From JAMCQB01 sp947085305 (GTDB lineage Bacteria; Nitrospirota; Thermodesulfovibrionia; Thermodesulfovibrionales; UBA9159), in assembly GCA_947085305.1 (NCBI GenBank), contig CAMTVV010000020.1, positions 1 through 6,717 on the forward strand: DNA of 6,717 nt. The letters are read 5' to 3'. Each line of letters opens with the position of its first letter. Positions within the stretch are counted from its first letter, which is position 1. Under the pieces are notes generated by a model, which saw nothing but the letters and a program-made list of their open reading frames with translations, made no database searches and was not told where the DNA came from. Below, one piece after another: positions 4,626 through 6,717 of this stretch. Position numbers and translations under genes: made by a program.

Positions 4626-6017
4626 ATGGAAAAAGAAGTTCTCATAATCGACGATGATGAAGCCATAACATGGGTCGTGAAAAAAGCCCTGGAACCCCTG
4701 GGCTATAAGGTCTCTTCGCGCCCGAAGCTCTCTTCAGGGCTCAAGGCGGTGAAAGGCGGCCCTCAACTTGTCCTCCTCGATATTATTCTCCCCGACGGCA
4801 ACGGTCTGGAAGGCCTCAAGGAGATACGGTCTTCCTATCCGGACGCATTGGTGATCATGGTCACCGCCCACGGCAAGATGGAGAGCACTGTGGAGGCGAT
4901 GAAAGAGGGGGCCTATGACTACCTGGAAAAACCCTTTGATATCGAGGAACTCAAGATAATCGTCGAAAAGGCATTCAGGGATATGGCGGTGAGGGAGGAA
5001 CTCAATAGTCTCAGGAGCGCCGCTGCCGAGGCCGAGGAACCCCGGATTGTAGGGAGAAGCCCCAGGATAGTGAAGGTCTTCAAGGACATCGGCCGCGTTG
5101 CATCAAAGGATATCACCGTGCTGATCACAGGAGAAAGCGGCACCGGAAAAGAGCTTGTCGCGAAGGCGATCCACCATAACACCAACCGGAGAACCGGTCC
5201 ATTTGTGGCCGTAAACTCCGCCTCTATCCCTAAGGACCTTATGGAGGCCGAGCTCTTCGGATGGGAAAAGGGGGCTTTCACCGGGGCAAAGGAAAAGCAT
5301 ACCGGCAAGATCGAATCGGCCAGCGGCGGCACACTGTTTCTGGACGAAATATCGGAATTGGAGCTGAACCTCCAGGCAAAACTCCTGAGGTTCATGCAGG
5401 ACAAGAAATTCAGCCCCCTGGGCAGCAACAGAGTGATAGAGGCCGATGTAAGGATCATCGGCGCCACCAACAGCGACCTTAGGGACGCAGTAAGCAGGGG
5501 GGCGTTCAGGGAGGATCTCTACTACCGGTTTAATGTGGTTCAGATCAAACTGCCTCCTCTGAGGGAAAGAAGGGAAGACATAGGCCCGCTGGCAAAGCAT
5601 TTTCTAAAGGACGCAGAGAAGAGGTTCGAGACGGGCAAAAAAGAGCTTTCGAAAGAGGCAAAGGAAGCGATGCTCAAGCATGACTGGCCCGGCAATGTGC
5701 GTGAACTTGAGAATGCCATCAAGAGGGCGTGTGTTCTTTCCGGTGGGGCGGTCATCGAGAAGCGGGACCTTCTCCTGGAGGAGGCTAATTCCTTTTCCAT
5801 AAAGGAATTTCTCGAGGATAAACTGAAACGATACCTCAAGGAGCTGACGAAGCTCGACAACTGCAACCTTTACGAGACAGTGATCTCCGAGGTTGAAAAG
5901 GCCCTCATAAAGATTGTACTGAACGAAACAGGGGGGAATCAGCTCAAGGCCGCGAAGACCCTCGGCATCAACAGGAACACCCTCAGGACGAAGATAAAGG
6001 AGTACCGGATAAAGTAA
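4626..6017 (+). CDS. ntrC: Nitrogen-regulation response regulator NtrC (sigma-54 activator)
   Basis: NtrC, phosphorylated by NtrB, binds enhancers and uses ATP to open sigma-54 promoters of nitrogen-assimilation genes. The 463 residues carry three domains. The receiver (1-120) has the acidic pocket D9-D11, phospho-acceptor D52 in LVLLDIILPDGNG, T80 and K102. The AAA+ domain (about 140-375) has Walker A GESGTGKE (169-176), the sigma-54-contacting GAFTGA loop (216-221), Walker B GGTLFLDE (234-241), arginine-finger candidates R295 and R301, and DWPGNVREL (353-361). The C-terminal Fis-type helix-turn-helix covers about 432-460, ending GINRNTLRTKIKEY. The LYETVISEVEKALIKIVL stretch before the helix-turn-helix is characteristic of true NtrC among the many related activators. 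The start gives a standard receiver N-terminus, yet no Shine-Dalgarno is visible. All catalytic residues seen are intact. A promoter for rpsF begins right at its stop. Confidence 0.94.
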   Translation: MEKEVLIIDDDEAITWVVKKALEPLGYKVSSRPKLSSGLKAVKGGPQLVLLDIILPDGNGLEGLKEIRSSYPDALVIMVTAHGKMESTVEAMKEGAYDYLEKPFDIEELKIIVEKAFRDMAVREELNSLRSAAAEAEEPRIVGRSPRIVKVFKDIGRVASKDITVLITGESGTGKELVAKAIHHNTNRRTGPFVAVNSASIPKDLMEAELFGWEKGAFTGAKEKHTGKIESASGGTLFLDEISELELNLQAKLLRFMQDKKFSPLGSNRVIEADVRIIGATNSDLRDAVSRGAFREDLYYRFNVVQIKLPPLRERREDIGPLAKHFLKDAEKRFETGKKELSKEAKEAMLKHDWPGNVRELENAIKRACVLSGGAVIEKRDLLLEEANSFSIKEFLEDKLKRYLKELTKLDNCNLYETVISEVEKALIKIVLNETGGNQLKAAKTLGINRNTLRTKIKEYRIK

Positions 6018-6046
6018 TTGATTTTATTGAGGTACTGTGGTATAAA
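6018..6046 (+). promoter_or_regulatory. Candidate promoter of rpsF-ssb
   Basis: TTGATT (6018-6023) and TATAAA (6041-6046) are 17 bases apart, and TGG before the second box makes it an extended -10 (TGGTATAAA). It begins immediately after the ntrC TAA (6015-6017). Transcription would start near 6053. No intrinsic terminator was seen between ntrC and this point, so some read-through from ntrC is possible. Confidence 0.6.
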
Positions 6047-6052
6047 TAACAA

Positions 6053-6197
6053 GCCGGGTTCTCAAAACGTCTCATGACAATGAGTACCCTCCTTGCTCTC
6101 GCTCAGCGGTTCAAAGAGGCGAGGGCTGTTCCGCCGCAGAGGTCATCGACTTCAGGCGGACCCCCTGACAGGGGAAAATCCATAAGGAGGTGTTCAG
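6053..6197 (+). promoter_or_regulatory. Structured rpsF leader with four hairpins
   Basis: Four consecutive hairpins can be read by eye. The first is CTCAT/ATGAG with a GACA loop (6071-6084). The second is an eight-pair stem, GCTCTCGC (6095-6102) with GCGAGGGC (6119-6126), containing one G-U. The third has TCCGCC (6130-6135) pairing GGCGGA (6155-6160), an internal loop GCA/A, and an inner six-pair stem GAGGTC (6139-6144) with GACTTC (6148-6153). The fourth is CCCCT/AGGGG with a GAC loop (6162-6174). The ribosome binding site starts ten bases later. In other bacteria the bS6:bS18 complex represses rpsF by binding a leader structure with a conserved CCG; the CCGCCG strand of the third hairpin is a possible counterpart, unproven. 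Confidence 0.5.
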
Positions 6198-6581
6198 ATG
6201 AACATCTACGAAAACATCATCATTCTCAACGCATCTCTCTCCGACGAGGATACCGAAGCCTCCACCAACAAGATAAAAGGCCTCATCACGAACTCAGGCG
6301 GCGAGATCCTCAAGGCCGATGTCTGGGGAAGGAGAAAGCTCGCCAATGAGGTGAAGAAGCAGAAGAAAGGGTTTTACGTGCTCCTTGTCTTCAGATCGGC
6401 TTCGTCGCTGATCAGGAAACTGGAAGACTATTACAAAGTCTTTGACCCTGTGATAAAATACATGGTGATCAAGCTGGAGAAAAAGCAGAGCGCCCATGTC
6501 CTCGCAAGCCTGAGCCAGGCTGAGGCTGCGGCCAAAGCGGCCGCCGCGGCTGCCGCTGCGGAACAAAAGAGAGAGGAATAA
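6198..6581 (+). CDS. rpsF: 30S ribosomal protein bS6
   Basis: bS6 pairs with bS18 on the platform of the 30S subunit. The 127-residue protein has the ferredoxin-like bS6 fold: strand MNIYENIIILNASL (1-14), helix about 17-32, the strand with GGEILKADVWGRRKLANEVKK (34-53 core), strand GFYVLLVFRS (58-67), the helix SSLIRKLEDYYK (69-80) and final strand PVIKYMVIKLEK (84-95). Residues 106-127 are an Ala-run tail ending KREE, encoded by a GC-rich GCN repeat that may be prone to length change. The ribosome binding site AAGGAGGTG (6184-6192) matches the 16S rRNA tail over nine bases and lies well spaced from ATG 6198, the best in the window. ssb starts directly at the next base after the TAA, the classic rpsF-ssb-rpsR order. 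Confidence 0.97.
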   Translation: MNIYENIIILNASLSDEDTEASTNKIKGLITNSGGEILKADVWGRRKLANEVKKQKKGFYVLLVFRSASSLIRKLEDYYKVFDPVIKYMVIKLEKKQSAHVLASLSQAEAAAKAAAAAAAAEQKREE

Positions 6582-6717
6582 ATGTACAACAGGATTATCC
6601 TCATCGGCAATCTCACCAAAGACCCTGAACTCAGATATACCCCCCAGGGCATAGGCCCCCGGAAGGTCAATAACCCCGATGCGCAGGCCGTCGAAGGTGG
6701 TGATCCCCAGGTTGACC
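6582..6717 (+). CDS. ssb: Single-stranded DNA-binding protein, N-terminus only; sequence diverges after codon 24
   Basis: The ATG follows the rpsF TAA with no gap, with GAGAGG (6571-6576) as ribosome binding site. Codons 1-24 read MYNRIILIGNLTKDPELRYT then PQGI, the standard start of SSB, which coats single-stranded DNA in replication and repair. The family continues with a segment like PVATFTLAVNR; here the frame instead reads GPRKVNNPDAQ and further unrelated residues up to the window edge, with no stop. The other two plus frames do not restore SSB either, so a simple one-base error does not explain it. Conservation ends at about base 6653. The gene's identity is secure from the N-terminus and its place after rpsF; the last 64 bases are probably foreign to it. 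Confidence 0.8.
   Translation, partial: MYNRIILIGNLTKDPELRYTPQGIGPRKVNNPDAQAVEGGDPQVD

Noticed and set aside
4919..5470. 183-codon minus-strand frame inside ntrC
   Set aside because: Ser/Leu-rich shadow of the conserved AAA+ domain with no start signal.
6074..6349. 91-codon plus-strand frame starting in the rpsF leader
   Set aside because: It runs out of frame into rpsF, lacks a ribosome binding site, and covers the region that folds into hairpins; rpsF has the strong signal.

Overview
The window is ordinary bacterial core genome, about half G+C by eye, made of two divergent blocks plus the start of a third. Order and content (rpsB-tsf-pyrH-frr; ntrB-ntrC; rpsF-ssb) and the short, 199-residue EF-Ts suggest a free-living Gram-negative-type bacterium of the Nitrospirota or a deltaproteobacterial-like lineage. 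This placement is inferred from gene style alone; no rRNA or species-specific marker is present.

Left block, minus strand, read from 3230 down to 1: rpsB (uS2), tsf (EF-Ts), pyrH (UMP kinase), frr (ribosome recycling factor), a 46-residue protein of unknown function, and the first 100 codons of a very lysine-rich protein that is probably the tail of a TraR/DksA-type regulator running off the window. The genes are tightly packed (4-nt overlap rpsB/tsf, 32-nt overlap pyrH/frr, 1-nt gaps after frr and after the small gene). The exception is a 111-nt gap between tsf and pyrH that starts with a perfect hairpin. The block makes translation factors and feeds UTP/CTP synthesis. A long rpsB leader with a good imperfect hairpin is a candidate for feedback control.

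Right block, plus strand, from 3484: ntrB (a soluble PAS-HisKA-HATPase kinase) and ntrC (receiver, sigma-54 AAA+ domain, Fis-type HTH), a nitrogen-regulation two-component pair. ntrB has a plausible sigma-70 promoter that would leave almost no leader. The 68-nt gap before ntrC holds a well-spaced sigma-54 (-24/-12) promoter candidate, which suggests extra, NtrC-dependent synthesis of NtrC. Neither gene has a clear Shine-Dalgarno sequence, whereas most of the translation genes do.

Far right: a strong promoter candidate directly after the ntrC stop, a leader of about 145 nt that can fold into four consecutive hairpins, then rpsF (bS6) with a textbook ribosome binding site, then ssb. The ssb reading frame matches single-stranded DNA-binding protein for only 24 codons. 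The last 64 bases do not continue it in any frame, so the window probably ends in a chimeric or misassembled contig edge (or, less likely, a real rearrangement).

I did not find a defence system, mobile element, CRISPR array or tRNA/rRNA gene. The most useful leads are regulatory (sigma-54 site before ntrC, rpsF and rpsB leaders), the unrecognised 46-residue gene, and the ssb break.
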